A program made the position numbers and the translations under genes. A stretch of DNA of 64,000 nt from Novosphingobium sp. Chol11 (GTDB taxonomy: Bacteria > Pseudomonadota > Alphaproteobacteria > Sphingomonadales > Sphingomonadaceae): the NCBI RefSeq assembly GCF_900218065.1, contig NZ_OBMU01000001.1, positions 2,482,347 to 2,546,346 on the forward strand, given 5' to 3'. Under the pieces are notes generated by a model. The model did no database searches, was not told where the DNA came from, and was given only the letters and a program-made list of their open reading frames with translations. Of this stretch, positions 38,129-47,344 are shown one piece after another (within the stretch, counting starts at the first letter, position 1; the number at the start of each line of letters is the position of its first letter).

Positions 38129-38181
38129 CCGTTCGGGCAGTCTGGACGAGTCACGCCCTTCGACAAGCTCAGGGCGAACGG
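38129..38181. repeat. REPIN-like doublet, copy C, degenerate left arm
   Basis: The right arm complement reads CCGTTCGCCCTGAGCTTGTC, a close match to the family core. The left arm begins CCGTTCGGGC but then diverges. It lies between the epimerase gene and prfC. Confidence 0.6.
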
Positions 38182-38210
38182 TTGTTTTTGATAGAGCCCC
38201 TGACAGGATC

Positions 38211-39776
38211 ATGACCATTCCATCCCGCCGCACCTTCGCGATCATTTCCCACCCTGACGCCGGTAAGACGACGCTGACCGAAAAGCTGCTGCTGGAAGGT
38301 GGCGCGATTCACCTGGCCGGTGAGGTCAAGGCGCGCGGGGCGAACCGGCGGGCGCGGTCGGACTGGATGAAGATCGAGCAGCAACGCGGCATTTCCGTGA
38401 CGTCCTCGGTTATGACGTTCGAGCGTGATGGGATCACGTTCAACCTGCTCGACACGCCGGGGCACGAAGACTTTTCCGAAGACACCTATCGCACGCTGAC
38501 CGCCGTCGATTCCGCCGTCATGGTGATCGACGCCGCCAAGGGCATCGAGCCACAGACGCGCAAGCTGTTCGAGGTCTGCCGTCTGCGCAACGTGCCGATC
38601 ATCACCTTCGTCAACAAGGTGGACCGCGAGGGACGTGATACGTTCGCGCTGCTGGACGAGGTAGCCGACGCGCTGGCGCTCGACGTGTGCCCGATGAGCT
38701 GGCCGGTCGGCATGGGCGGCGAGTTCGAGGGGATTTACGATTTCGCCAAGAACCGGCTTCGTCAGCCTAGCGGCCCTTCCAAGGAGTTCGAGGGCAAGGA
38801 AGTGTTTGTCGAAGGCATCGATGACGATGCGCTGGCCGAGCATGTATCCGCGCGGGGGCTGGAGAAGCTGCGCGAGGAAGCGGAGCTGGCCGTGGGCGGC
38901 TACGCCGATTTCGATCTGGCCGCCTATCGGCATGGCGATTTGACGCCGGTCTATTTCGGGTCGGCGCTCAAGCTGTTCGGCGTGACCGAGCTGATCGATG
39001 CGCTTGCCGCCCATGCGCCACCGCCGCGCGCCCAGCCGGCCGAGCCCGCGCCGGTGGAGCCGGAAGATAGCGAAGTGACCGGCTTCATCTTCAAGGTGCA
39101 GGCCAATATGGACCCGCAGCACCGCGACCGGATCGCGTTCATGCGGTTATGTTCGGGCAAGTTCCGGCGGGGGATGAAGCTGACGCCGAGCGGGTCGGGC
39201 AAGCCGATCGCGGTGCATTCGCCGATCCTCTTTTTCGCGCAGGACCGCGAGATTGCGGACGAGGCGTTTCCCGGCGACATCATCGGCATTCCCAATCACG
39301 GGACATTGCGAGTGGGTGATACGCTGTCGGAAAAGGCGGGCGTGCGCTTTACCGGCCTGCCGAACTTCGCGCCGGAAATCCTGCGGCGCGTGGCGCTCAA
39401 GGACCCGACCAAGACGAAGCAGTTGCGCAAGGCGCTTGACGACCTGTCCGAAGAAGGCGTGATCCAGGTTTTCTACCCGGAGATTGGATCGAACTGGATC
39501 GTCGGGGTGGTCGGGCAGTTGCAGCTGGACGTGCTGATTTCGCGGCTGGAGGCGGAGTATAAGGTGGCGGCCGGGCTGGAGGCTTCGCCTTTCGACACGG
39601 CGCGCTGGATTTCCGGTGACGATGCGGCGATCAAGGATCTGGTGTCGTTCAACGGGGCCAATATGGCGAAGGACCGGGACGGCAATCTGGTGTTCATGGC
39701 CAAGAGCGCGTGGGACATCGGATACCAGCAGGAGCGGCATCCCAAGGTGAAGTTCAGCGCGACCAAGGAGCGTTGA
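38211..39776 (+). CDS. prfC: peptide chain release factor 3
   Basis: 521 aa GTPase that recycles RF1 and RF2 from the ribosome after termination. SHPDAGKTTLTEKL is the P-loop, EQQRGISVTSSVM the switch I region, DTPGHEDFSEDTYRTL the DxxG motif and NKVDREGRD the guanine motif. The C-terminal RF3-specific domain includes FYPEIGSNWIVGVVGQLQ. Length is in the normal RF3 range. The single-gene unit is followed by a GST gene 18 bases later. Confidence 0.96.
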   Translation: MTIPSRRTFAIISHPDAGKTTLTEKLLLEGGAIHLAGEVKARGANRRARSDWMKIEQQRGISVTSSVMTFERDGITFNLLDTPGHEDFSEDTYRTLTAVDSAVMVIDAAKGIEPQTRKLFEVCRLRNVPIITFVNKVDREGRDTFALLDEVADALALDVCPMSWPVGMGGEFEGIYDFAKNRLRQPSGPSKEFEGKEVFVEGIDDDALAEHVSARGLEKLREEAELAVGGYADFDLAAYRHGDLTPVYFGSALKLFGVTELIDALAAHAPPPRAQPAEPAPVEPEDSEVTGFIFKVQANMDPQHRDRIAFMRLCSGKFRRGMKLTPSGSGKPIAVHSPILFFAQDREIADEAFPGDIIGIPNHGTLRVGDTLSEKAGVRFTGLPNFAPEILRRVALKDPTKTKQLRKALDDLSEEGVIQVFYPEIGSNWIVGVVGQLQLDVLISRLEAEYKVAAGLEASPFDTARWISGDDAAIKDLVSFNGANMAKDRDGNLVFMAKSAWDIGYQQERHPKVKFSATKER

Positions 39777-39794
39777 GGCATTGGCGGACGCCGA

Positions 39795-40412
39795 ATGACC
39801 GCCATCCTCTACAGCTTCCGGCGATGCCCCTATGCCATGCGGGCGCGGATGGCGCTGATCGCCAGCGGGCAGAAGGTGGTGCTGCGCGAGGTGGCGTTGC
39901 GTGACAAACCGGCGGAACTGGTCGCCGCGTCGCCCAAAGGCACGGTGCCGGTGCTGGTCCTGCCGAATGGCCGCGTGATCGACGAGAGTCTGGACATCAT
40001 GCGCTGGGCGCTATCGCGGCATGATCCCGAAGGCTGGCTTGACGGGGATGATGCAGCCCTGATCGCGCGCAATGACGGGGCGTTCAAGCATCATCTCGAC
40101 CGATACAAATATGTGAGCCGCTACAGGTCCGATCCGCTGGAACATCGGTGCGCGGCCATGGAAATATTGGCTGGGCTTGAGGCGCGGCTGGAGCGGAGCA
40201 ATTACCTTACCGGCGAGCAGCGGAGGCTGGCGGATATCGCCATCTTTCCCTTTGTGCGGCAGTTCGCCGCCGTGGAACCGCAATGGTTTATTGCGCAGCC
40301 CATTCCGCTGGTGAGAAACTGGCTGGACCTGCTGACGGGATCCCCCTTGTTTGCGCGCGCGATGCTGCGGATCGAGCCGTGGCGGGAAGGGGATGCTGCG
40401 GTTCTGCTTTAG
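39795..40412 (+). CDS. glutathione S-transferase family protein, glutaredoxin-like N-terminus
   Basis: 205 aa. A thioredoxin-fold domain at 1-75 begins ILYSFRRCPYAMRARMAL with a CPYA motif at the active site, where many GSTs have Ser or Tyr; GTVPVL and ESLDIMRWAL are the glutathione-binding cis-Pro and Ser regions. The helical C-terminal domain follows. The cysteine suggests a redox (Grx2-like, thiol transferase) rather than a conjugating enzyme. It shares 4 bases with the convergent metW. Confidence 0.88.
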   Translation: MTAILYSFRRCPYAMRARMALIASGQKVVLREVALRDKPAELVAASPKGTVPVLVLPNGRVIDESLDIMRWALSRHDPEGWLDGDDAALIARNDGAFKHHLDRYKYVSRYRSDPLEHRCAAMEILAGLEARLERSNYLTGEQRRLADIAIFPFVRQFAAVEPQWFIAQPIPLVRNWLDLLTGSPLFARAMLRIEPWREGDAAVLL

Positions 40413-41008
40413 CCGCGCCGCAGCAGGAAGACAGCGTGCTCGGCGAACAGGTTCGCGTTCGCATGCGTGGTTTCCTTGTCGCCCTTCAGGAACCACTGGC
40501 CATCGATCTTCCAGCCGCGTTCCTTCACCAGCGCACGGAAGTCATCGACCGTGACATGATGAATGTTGAGCGTGTCGTACCAGGTGTCGGGCAGCAGGCG
40601 CGTCACCGGCATGCGGCCGCCCCACATCAGCGAGAGCCTTCCGCGCCAATGGGCGAAGTTGGGGAAGGACACGAACGCCTGGCGGCCGATGCGCAGCAGT
40701 TCCTCCACCACCAGGTCCGGACGACGGGTGGTCTGGAGCGTCTGGCTTAGAATCGCGTAATCGAAGCTGGCGTCAGGATAATAGGCAAGGTCGGTATCGG
40801 CGTCGCCCTGCACCACCGACAGGCCGCGGCCGACAGCGGCGGCGACATTATCGCCGTCGATCTCCAGCCCGCGCGCATCGACCTGCTTGGCGTCGCGGAG
40901 CGCGGCCATCAGCGCGCCGTCGCCGCAGCCGACGTCCAGCACCCGCGCGCCCGGCGTGACGGTGCGGGCGATGAGGGCAAGGTCGGGACGCAATCCCTCT
41001 TCGCTCAT
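40409..41008 (-). CDS. metW: methionine biosynthesis protein MetW
   Basis: 199 aa SAM-dependent methyltransferase fold. [15 protein letters not shown] is motif I; the [10 protein letters not shown] and [11 protein letters not shown] segments are characteristic of MetW. It works with the homoserine O-acetyl or succinyltransferase encoded by the upstream metX, though its exact reaction is unsettled in the family. Its start overlaps the metX stop by four bases. ATG 41008 was chosen over the longer frame, which runs into metX. Confidence 0.93.
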   Translation of the reverse strand: MSEEGLRPDLALIARTVTPGARVLDVGCGDGALMAALRDAKQVDARGLEIDGDNVAAAVGRGLSVVQGDADTDLAYYPDASFDYAILSQTLQTTRRPDLVVEELLRIGRQAFVSFPNFAHWRGRLSLMWGGRMPVTRLLPDTWYDTLNIHHVTVDDFRALVKERGWKIDGQWFLKGDKETTHANANLFAEHAVFLLRRG

Positions 41009-42141
41009 GCGCGGCCGCCCTTCAGGAAGCCGTCGACCACGCGGTTCAGTTCGGGACATTCGAGCAGGAAGGCGTCATGTCCGAAGGGGCTCGACAGTTC
41101 GACGAAGCTCGCCTGCGCGCCGCTGGCGTTGAGGGCGTGGACGATGACGCGGGATTCCGCCGTGGGATAGAGCCAGTCGGTATCGAAGCTGACCAGACAG
41201 AAGCGCGCTTTGGAGGGCGCGAAGGCGGTGGCGAGGCTGCCGCCATGATCCTCCGCAATGTCATAATAGTCCATCGCCCGGGTGATATAGAGATAGGAGT
41301 TGGCGTCGAACCGTTCGACGAAACTCAAGCCCTGGTGGCGCAGGTAGCTTTCCACCTGGAAGTCGGCGTCGAAGCCGAAGGTCTTGGCGTCCCTCCCCTG
41401 CAGGCGGCGGCCGAATTTCTCGGTGAGGCCTGCTTCGGAAAGATAGGTGATGTGCGCCGCCATGCGCGCGACGGCAAGACCTGCGCTGGGCACCTGGCCA
41501 TCGGCATAATAGTCGCCCCCGCGCCAGTTGGGATCGGCCATGATCGCCTGGCGGCCGACTTCGTGGAAAGCGATATTCTGGGCGCTGTGGCGCGCGGTCG
41601 AGGCGATGACAATGCAGCTTTCGACGCGGTTGGGGAAGATGGTCGGCCAGCTAAGCGCCTGCATGCCGCCCATTGAGCCACCAATGACGGCAGCAAGGCG
41701 GCCTACCCCGAGATGATCGAGCAACAGCGCCTGCGCGCGCACCATGTCGGCGATGGTGAGCACGGGAAAGCGCATGGCGTATGGGGTGTTGCTGGCAGGG
41801 TCGATGCTGGCCGGGCCACTGGAGCCCATGCAGCTGCCGATCACATTGGCGCAGACGATGAAATGCCGTGCGGGATCGACGGGCTTCCCCTCCCCCACCA
41901 TGCGCCACCACCATCCGGGCTTGCCGGTGACTGGATGATCGGACGCGACATATTGGTCGCCGGTCAGCGCATGGCAGATGAGGATGACGTTGGAGCCGTC
42001 AGCATTCATCGCGCCGTAGGTTTCATAGGCGATATCAACGGGCGCGAGGACCGCGCCGCTGTCCAGCCGGAGGGGGCCGGCGAGGCGGACCTGGCGGCGG
42101 AGGCCGAAACGGCTGTCGTCGGTGGAGGAGGCGCTGGCCAT
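41005..42141 (-). CDS. metX: homoserine O-acetyltransferase (or succinyltransferase)
   Basis: 378 aa alpha/beta hydrolase-fold enzyme that acylates homoserine, the first committed step of methionine synthesis. It has the nucleophile elbow [10 protein letters not shown], a late [11 protein letters not shown] with the acid and GHDAFLLE with the His. The pairing with metW on the same strand supports a MetX-MetW pathway. In alphaproteobacteria MetX often uses succinyl-CoA despite the name; the donor cannot be decided here. The intergenic region to the divergent dehydrogenase gene holds a TTGACA and a repeated GGCTAGGACCG. Confidence 0.95.
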   Translation of the reverse strand: MASASSTDDSRFGLRRQVRLAGPLRLDSGAVLAPVDIAYETYGAMNADGSNVILICHALTGDQYVASDHPVTGKPGWWWRMVGEGKPVDPARHFIVCANVIGSCMGSSGPASIDPASNTPYAMRFPVLTIADMVRAQALLLDHLGVGRLAAVIGGSMGGMQALSWPTIFPNRVESCIVIASTARHSAQNIAFHEVGRQAIMADPNWRGGDYYADGQVPSAGLAVARMAAHITYLSEAGLTEKFGRRLQGRDAKTFGFDADFQVESYLRHQGLSFVERFDANSYLYITRAMDYYDIAEDHGGSLATAFAPSKARFCLVSFDTDWLYPTAESRVIVHALNASGAQASFVELSSPFGHDAFLLECPELNRVVDGFLKGGRA

Positions 42142-42149
42142 GGTGCAAG

Positions 42150-42203
42150 CGGGCTAGGACCGTGGAGGGGTGCTGTCAATCGGGTGGGGATCGGCTAGGA
42201 CCG
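42150..42203. promoter_or_regulatory. divergent promoter region with a repeated GGCTAGGACCG
   Basis: GGCTAGGACCG occurs at 42152-42162 and again at 42193-42203. For metX, TTGACA (minus strand, 42179-42174) and CCTAGC (42158-42153) are a promoter pair ending 12 bases before the ATG. For the dehydrogenase, GCTAGGAC ends at 42201, exactly seven bases before the ATG at 42208. Confidence 0.4.
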
Positions 42204-42207
42204 CTGC

Positions 42208-43155
42208 ATGAGTCAGACCCGCATTCCTATCGTCGTCTATGGACCGCTATCCCCTTATCTGGAGGAGCAGCTGAAGGCCCGCTTCCAGGTGCATGAGGTG
42301 GCGGCGGATGCCGATTCGATCGCGCTGGACGGGGCCGTGCGAGGGGCTCGGGCGCTGGTGTCCTTCGGTTCAGTTGGAGCGCCTGCAGCGATCATGGATG
42401 CGCTGCCACGGCTGGAACTGATCAGCCTTTTTTCCGTCGGCTATGACAAGGTCGATATCGCGCATGCGCGAAAGAAGGGCATCAAGGTCAGCAACACTCC
42501 TGACGTGCTGACCGACGATGTGGCCGATCTGGCGGTAGGGCTGCTCTACGCGGCCGTGCGCAACATCGCCGCCAATGATCGGATGGTGCGATCCGGCAAA
42601 TGGGCGCTTGGGCAACAAGTGGCGCTGAGCGGGAGCGTCACCGGGCGCCGGATCGGCGTATTGGGACTGGGGCGGATCGGCCGGGCGATCGCGCGGCGGC
42701 TGGAGCCGGTGGCGAGCGAGATTATTTATCATAATCGCATGCCCGCCGCAGGCACGCGCTACCGTTATGTGCAGGACCGGATAGCCTTCGCGCGGGAAAG
42801 CGAGGTGATCATCGTCGCGACGTCTGGTGGACCGGAAGCGCGCGGGCTGGTCGACGCCGCGATGCTGGATGCGCTCGGCCCGCAAGGCATGCTCATCAAT
42901 ATCAGCCGTGGAAGCGTCGTCGATGAGGATGCGCTGGTGGCGGCGTTGACCGAAGGGCGGATCGGCGGCGCGGGGCTGGACGTGTTCGTGAACGAGCCGC
43001 AGGTCCCCGAAGCCCTGTTCGCCATGGACAATGTCGTGCTGCAACCGCACCAGGGAAGCGCTACCGTAAACACGCGCAAGGCGATGGCTGACCTCGTGCT
43101 CGCCAATCTGGACGCGTGGGCAGCGGGTAAAGCGCTGGTTACGCCGGTCATATAG
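42208..43155 (+). CDS. D-2-hydroxyacid dehydrogenase (glyoxylate/hydroxypyruvate reductase-like)
   Basis: 315 aa. NAD(P)-dependent enzyme of the D-isomer 2-hydroxyacid dehydrogenase superfamily. The nucleotide-binding loop is GVLGLGRIGRAIARRL; catalytic Arg in ISRGSVVDEDALV, Glu in the following helix region, and the His in QPHQGSATVNTR. Likely substrates are glyoxylate, hydroxypyruvate or a similar 2-oxoacid. There is no Shine-Dalgarno site, and GCTAGGAC lies seven bases before the ATG. hisC follows 41 bases later with its own promoter. Confidence 0.9.
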   Translation: MSQTRIPIVVYGPLSPYLEEQLKARFQVHEVAADADSIALDGAVRGARALVSFGSVGAPAAIMDALPRLELISLFSVGYDKVDIAHARKKGIKVSNTPDVLTDDVADLAVGLLYAAVRNIAANDRMVRSGKWALGQQVALSGSVTGRRIGVLGLGRIGRAIARRLEPVASEIIYHNRMPAAGTRYRYVQDRIAFARESEVIIVATSGGPEARGLVDAAMLDALGPQGMLINISRGSVVDEDALVAALTEGRIGGAGLDVFVNEPQVPEALFAMDNVVLQPHQGSATVNTRKAMADLVLANLDAWAAGKALVTPVI

Positions 43156-43162
43156 CAGCGCT

Positions 43163-43190
43163 TTGCCTTTGGTGCGGATGACGCTAAAGC
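43163..43190 (+). promoter_or_regulatory. candidate promoter of hisC placing +1 at the start codon
   Basis: TTGCCTT at 43163-43169, 13 bases, GCTAAAGC at 43183-43190. Seven bases past the element is 43197, the A of the hisC ATG. This is the best match to the consensus in the window and predicts a leaderless transcript. Confidence 0.5.
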
Positions 43191-43196
43191 GCGCGC

Positions 43197-44294
43197 ATGA
43201 CCAAACCCGCACCCAAGGAATGGATTCTGGGCATCTCGCCCTATGTGCCCGGCAAGGCAGCGGCCGATGACGGGCGTCCGCTGATCAAGCTGAGCGCGAA
43301 CGAAAACCCGCTGGGCACCGGCGAGGCGGCGCGCGCCGCCCTCATCGCCGCGACAGCGGACCTTGCCACATATCCCGATCCCGGCGCAGCGAAGATGCGC
43401 GAGGCGATCGCGGCGGTACATGGGCTTGATCCCGCGCGGGTGATCTACGGCACGGGATCGGACGAGCTGCTGCACATTGCCGCCAGCGCCTATGCTGGGC
43501 CGGGCGACGAGATATTGTACGTCAAATACGGCTTTTCGGTCTACGACATCGCGGCGCGCCGGGTCGGCGCGACGCCAGTCATCGCGCCTGACAAGGATTA
43601 TGCGACCGACGTGGACGCATTGCTGGCCTGCGTGACGGAGAAGACCAAAGTCGTTTTCCTGGCCAACCCCAACAATCCCACGGGCACGATGACGCCGCGC
43701 GAGGAGATCGCCCGGCTGCATGCATCTTTGCGGCCCGATATTCTGTTTGTGCTGGATCAGGCCTATGCCGAATATCTGGACGCGAACGAGGATGATGGCG
43801 GGTTGGAGCTGGCCAGGAACGCCAGCAACGTGCTTGTCACGCGCACCTTTTCGAAAATTTACGGGTTGGCGGCTGAACGTATCGGCTGGGGCTATGCCAG
43901 CGCCGAGATCATTGATGCGCTGCATCGCATCCGCGCCCCGTTCAACGTGACCACGGCTGGACAATCGGCGGCCATCGCGGCGGTGACGGATCAGGCGTGG
44001 GTCGAGGCGAGCCGGGCGCATAATCGGCAGTGGCGTCTGTGGCTGGCCGATGAGATCGCGGGCTTGTCGAACCATGGCCTGCGGGCCGTGCCGAGCAAGG
44101 CGAACTTCCTGCTGATCCTCTTCAACGGCAAGCTGACCGCCGAAGCTGCGATGAAGGGTCTTTGGGACGAAGGCTTCGCGACCCGGTGGCTGCCCGGGCA
44201 AGGGCTTCCCAACGGCCTTCGCATCACCATCGGCACGGAGGAACAAGTCCGCGCGGTCGCGGCCAAGCTGCGCGCCATGGCGGAAACGGCCTGA
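43197..44294 (+). CDS. hisC: histidinol-phosphate aminotransferase
   Basis: 365 aa fold-type I PLP enzyme. It converts imidazole-acetol phosphate to histidinol phosphate; some alphaproteobacterial HisC proteins also act on aromatic amino acids. [17 protein letters not shown] opens the N-terminus, ANPNNPTG is the active-site loop, and [17 protein letters not shown] carries the PLP Lys. It is followed after one base by a prephenate dehydrogenase, so it may serve tyrosine and phenylalanine synthesis too. No ribosome-binding site is visible. Confidence 0.93.
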   Translation: MTKPAPKEWILGISPYVPGKAAADDGRPLIKLSANENPLGTGEAARAALIAATADLATYPDPGAAKMREAIAAVHGLDPARVIYGTGSDELLHIAASAYAGPGDEILYVKYGFSVYDIAARRVGATPVIAPDKDYATDVDALLACVTEKTKVVFLANPNNPTGTMTPREEIARLHASLRPDILFVLDQAYAEYLDANEDDGGLELARNASNVLVTRTFSKIYGLAAERIGWGYASAEIIDALHRIRAPFNVTTAGQSAAIAAVTDQAWVEASRAHNRQWRLWLADEIAGLSNHGLRAVPSKANFLLILFNGKLTAEAAMKGLWDEGFATRWLPGQGLPNGLRITIGTEEQVRAVAAKLRAMAETA

Positions 44295-44295
44295 C

Positions 44296-45201
44296 ATGCT
44301 GCCCTTCGCGCGCGTCACCATCATCGGCCTTGGCCTCATCGGATCGAGCCTGGCGCGGGCGATCCGCGAATATATGCCGACGGTGCGCGTAACCGGCCAT
44401 GATGCCGACGCGCGCGTGCGGGAGATCGCGCGCGCCATCGACCTGTGCGACGATGTCACCGACACGGCGGGCGCGAGCGTGACGGATGCGGATCTGGTCG
44501 TCCTGTGCGTTCCGGTGAGGGCGATGGGCGCGGCGGCTGCGGAAATTGCGGACGATCTGCCTGCCGACGCGATCATCAGTGACGTGGGATCATGCAAGGC
44601 CGATGTGCTGGCGCAGCTGAGCGGCGCTCTTCCGGGGCGCATGATCATCCCGGCGCATCCTGTCGCGGGCACCGAAAATAGCGGGCCGGAAGCGGGGTTT
44701 GCCAGCCTGTTCCGGGGGCGCTGGTGCATCATCACTCCGCCCGCCGATGCCGATCCCGTGGCGGTCGAGCGCGTCTCTGAACTGTGGCACCGGATCGGTG
44801 CGGACGTGGAAATGATGGACCCGCAGCATCATGACCTGGTGCTCGCGGTGACCAGCCACCTGCCGCACCTTATCGCCTATACGATCGTCGGCACGGCCAG
44901 CGACCTGGAGGATGTCACCCAGTCCGAGGTGATCAAATATTCGGCCGGTGGCTTTCGCGACTTCACCCGTATCGCGGCGTCGGACCCGACCATGTGGCGG
45001 GACGTGTTCCTGGCGAACAAGGACGCGGTGCTGGAGATGCTGCAACGCTTTTCGGAAGACTTGTCAGCGCTGCAGCGGGCGATCCGCTGGAACGACGGTG
45101 ACACGCTGTTCAACCTGTTCACGAAGACGCGGGCGATCCGCCGGTCCATCATCGAACAGGGACAGGATGATCCAAAGCCGGACTTCGGGCGATCGCATTA
45201 G
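44296..45201 (+). CDS. prephenate/arogenate dehydrogenase
   Basis: 301 aa. It oxidises and decarboxylates prephenate or arogenate toward tyrosine. It has a dinucleotide-binding IIGLGLIGSSLARAI, then HPVAGTENSGPEAGF and MDPQHHDLVLAVTSHLPHLIAY, the TyrA active-site signature with its His. The gene follows hisC by one base, which places the two in one operon. Which cofactor and substrate it prefers is unclear; cyclohexadienyl dehydrogenase activity is common in alphaproteobacteria. Convergent overlap of 4 bases with plsC. Confidence 0.93.
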   Translation: MLPFARVTIIGLGLIGSSLARAIREYMPTVRVTGHDADARVREIARAIDLCDDVTDTAGASVTDADLVVLCVPVRAMGAAAAEIADDLPADAIISDVGSCKADVLAQLSGALPGRMIIPAHPVAGTENSGPEAGFASLFRGRWCIITPPADADPVAVERVSELWHRIGADVEMMDPQHHDLVLAVTSHLPHLIAYTIVGTASDLEDVTQSEVIKYSAGGFRDFTRIAASDPTMWRDVFLANKDAVLEMLQRFSEDLSALQRAIRWNDGDTLFNLFTKTRAIRRSIIEQGQDDPKPDFGRSH

Positions 45202-45902
45202 GCGGCGCTCGACAGCGGATTAAGCGCGTTGATCGCGGCATGGACGCGGGCTTCGGCCTCCCGGCGATCAAGGCCTGTGGGCACGACATCCCCGACCTTG
45301 TAGGTGATGATGCCAGGGCGCTTCATGAATTTGCCGCGCGGTGACAGGCGGCCGCTGTCCACTGCGATGGGCACGACCGGCAAGGCGAGCAGGGAATAGA
45401 GCCCGGCGAAGCCAGCACGCAGCGGCGGGCTTTCCCCATGGGGCACCCGCGTTCCCTCCGGGAAAAGGCAGACTGCGCGCCCCTGGTCAGTTGCCGCACG
45501 CGCGGCGGCGCGCAAAGTCCGCAAGGCGCTGGCCCCCGCGCTGCGCTCGACCGGGATCAGGCCGTAGAGCCGCGCGATCCGTCCCCATAACGGAATATCT
45601 AGCAACTCGCGTTTAGCGGCGATCACTGGCCGATCGAAGACGCACAGCAGATCGATTGTCTCAAACATCGACTCATGCTTGACGATGTAGAGATAGCGGC
45701 CTTCGGGCAGGTCGCCGACGATGCGTATCTTCTGCCCCAGCAGCCATCTTGTGCAAAAGCGGTGAAAGCGGCTCCATGCCGTCGCGATCACCTGAACCCC
45801 GGCAGGCCATGGCCACGCCACCAGCAGCGCGGAAAGGACCAGCAGCAGCGATCCACTGTAAAAGACCAGCATGAAGGCGAGCGAACGGAGGGCAGTGATC
45901 AT
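45198..45902 (-). CDS. plsC: lysophospholipid (1-acylglycerol-3-phosphate) acyltransferase
   Basis: 234 aa. One membrane segment near the N-terminus and a PlsC domain that acylates lysophosphatidate or related lipids. The first motif is KHESMFETIDL, with Glu in place of the usual Asp of HX4D; FPEGTRVPHGE is motif III, and VPIAVDSG motif IV. The HX4E variant is common in alphaproteobacterial relatives. It lies last in the ftsE-ftsX-ydcF-plsC run, 12 bases after ydcF. Confidence 0.92.
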   Translation of the reverse strand: MITALRSLAFMLVFYSGSLLLVLSALLVAWPWPAGVQVIATAWSRFHRFCTRWLLGQKIRIVGDLPEGRYLYIVKHESMFETIDLLCVFDRPVIAAKRELLDIPLWGRIARLYGLIPVERSAGASALRTLRAAARAATDQGRAVCLFPEGTRVPHGESPPLRAGFAGLYSLLALPVVPIAVDSGRLSPRGKFMKRPGIITYKVGDVVPTGLDRREAEARVHAAINALNPLSSAA

Positions 45903-45914
45903 GGCGCCGTCCTT

Positions 45915-46445
45915 CTAGATGCCGACGAGCGCGGCGGCACGGCGGAGCAGATATTTATTATATTCCCGCATCAACATGGTTAGGCTGGGCCGGCTGGGCA
46001 CGGCGTCATAGATGATTGTCAGCTTGTTCGGCACCGCCTGGCGCAGTTCCAGTGCTGCGCGGCGCATGTGCCAGTCAGTCGTGATCAAGCGGACGGTGCG
46101 AAAATGCCGCCGCTCGAGCCAATGAGCCGTCTCGATCGCGTTGGAGCGTGTGTCGATGGCTTCGCGGCCAAGGGTGATGCAGCAGGAAAACAGCCGCTCG
46201 GGCCGGTCATATTGCGCCGCCAGTTCGGCAGGTCGCACGGAACGGTCGACGCCGGATATCAGCATGCGCTTCGCAGCGCCCTCCTCCAGCAGGGCGAGGC
46301 CCCGATCGATCCTGCCAGCACCGCCGGTCAGCACGACGATGGCATCGGTCGGACGACCGTCGAGCGGCTGCGGCAGGAAGATTGCGAACCAGGCGAAGCC
46401 AAGCATCCAGGCAAGAAGCGAGACAGCGAACAGGCGGACGATCAT
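45915..46445 (-). CDS. YdcF/DUF218 family protein
   Basis: 176 aa. One N-terminal membrane segment, then an alpha/beta domain with VVLTGGAGRIDRGLALLEEG, LISGVD and ITTDWHMRRA, all typical of DUF218 proteins. The family includes SanA and ElyC, which affect peptidoglycan or outer-membrane glycan precursors. The gene overlaps the ftsX stop by four bases and precedes plsC, so a link to cell-wall synthesis at division is plausible, not shown. Confidence 0.88.
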   Translation of the reverse strand: MIVRLFAVSLLAWMLGFAWFAIFLPQPLDGRPTDAIVVLTGGAGRIDRGLALLEEGAAKRMLISGVDRSVRPAELAAQYDRPERLFSCCITLGREAIDTRSNAIETAHWLERRHFRTVRLITTDWHMRRAALELRQAVPNKLTIIYDAVPSRPSLTMLMREYNKYLLRRAAALVGI

Positions 46446-47344
46446 AGCAGCCGCCCCAGCGATCGCAGCACAGTCCAGCGCGCGGCAAGCGTCGAAAGAA
46501 GGACACCGCCGATGGGCAGCAGGGCAAGGATCAGCCAGCTGGTCCAGGGGAGGCTGATCGCCGCGAGCAGGTCAGAACCGGTGGCGGCGAGGCGCGTGCC
46601 CAGCAGGATGATGACGAGCAAGGCGGTAACGAACCCGAGCAAGCCGCCGAAAAGAGCATCAAGGCCGATGCGCCGCTGGAAGAGCCGGGCGATCTGAACA
46701 TCGGTGGCGCCCATCAGGTGCAGCACGTCGATGGTGCCGCGATGGCTGTCATGCGCCGCGCGGGCCGCAAGGACGACAATGGCGGCGGTGGCGAGCGCCA
46801 TCAGCAGCACGATCCCGGCCGCCAGGCTGCCAAGAGCGGTGAGGAGGCTGCCGAGCGGCCGGAGAAATGCCGCATGCGGCTCCACGCGGATGCGAGGCGA
46901 AAGGGCGGCAAGGACGCGGTTCAGACGCTGAACCTTGGCCGCCGTCGCTCCGGGCGTGAGCTCGACGTCGATCAACGCAGGGATGGGGAGGTCGCCGTCG
47001 GCGGCATCCTGGCCGAGCCATGGCCTGATCTGATCGGCAAGCGTGGCGGGGTCCACCGGACGGACCGCGCGAACGTCGGGCGATTTGCGGAGGAGACGCG
47101 CAGCAGCGCCGCTCAGCTCCTCGCGCCGGTCGGCATTGGCCTCCACGATCTGGATCGTGGCGCGACCCGCAAGGTCCGCACCCACGGATTGAACGGCCGC
47201 GGCAAGGCCAAGGCCGGATGCTGCCGCAAGCACGGTCAGGAACATCATGATCGCGATGACCCAGGGCATGGGCCCGGCAACGCGGCCTTCGGGCAGCAGC
47301 CGATGACGCGCGGCGGCAGCAGCGCGGCGGTCCGCGCCCGTCAT
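46442..47344 (-). CDS. ftsX: cell division protein FtsX
   Basis: 300 aa. Four membrane segments (near residues 25-50, 165-195, 220-245, 270-295), with a large periplasmic loop after the first segment, the FtsX pattern. It is the membrane partner of FtsE; in other bacteria FtsEX activates cell-wall hydrolases at the septum. The sequence is poorly conserved, so the call leans on topology and on ftsE directly upstream with a 4-base overlap. Confidence 0.92.
   Translation of the reverse strand: MTGADRRAAAAARHRLLPEGRVAGPMPWVIAIMMFLTVLAAASGLGLAAAVQSVGADLAGRATIQIVEANADRREELSGAAARLLRKSPDVRAVRPVDPATLADQIRPWLGQDAADGDLPIPALIDVELTPGATAAKVQRLNRVLAALSPRIRVEPHAAFLRPLGSLLTALGSLAAGIVLLMALATAAIVVLAARAAHDSHRGTIDVLHLMGATDVQIARLFQRRIGLDALFGGLLGFVTALLVIILLGTRLAATGSDLLAAISLPWTSWLILALLPIGGVLLSTLAARWTVLRSLGRLL

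Noticed and set aside
42142-42207. SAM-II riboswitch before metX
   Set aside because: Alphaproteobacterial metX genes can have one, but the 66-base gap lacks its conserved pseudoknot bases and is filled by two promoter-like elements.
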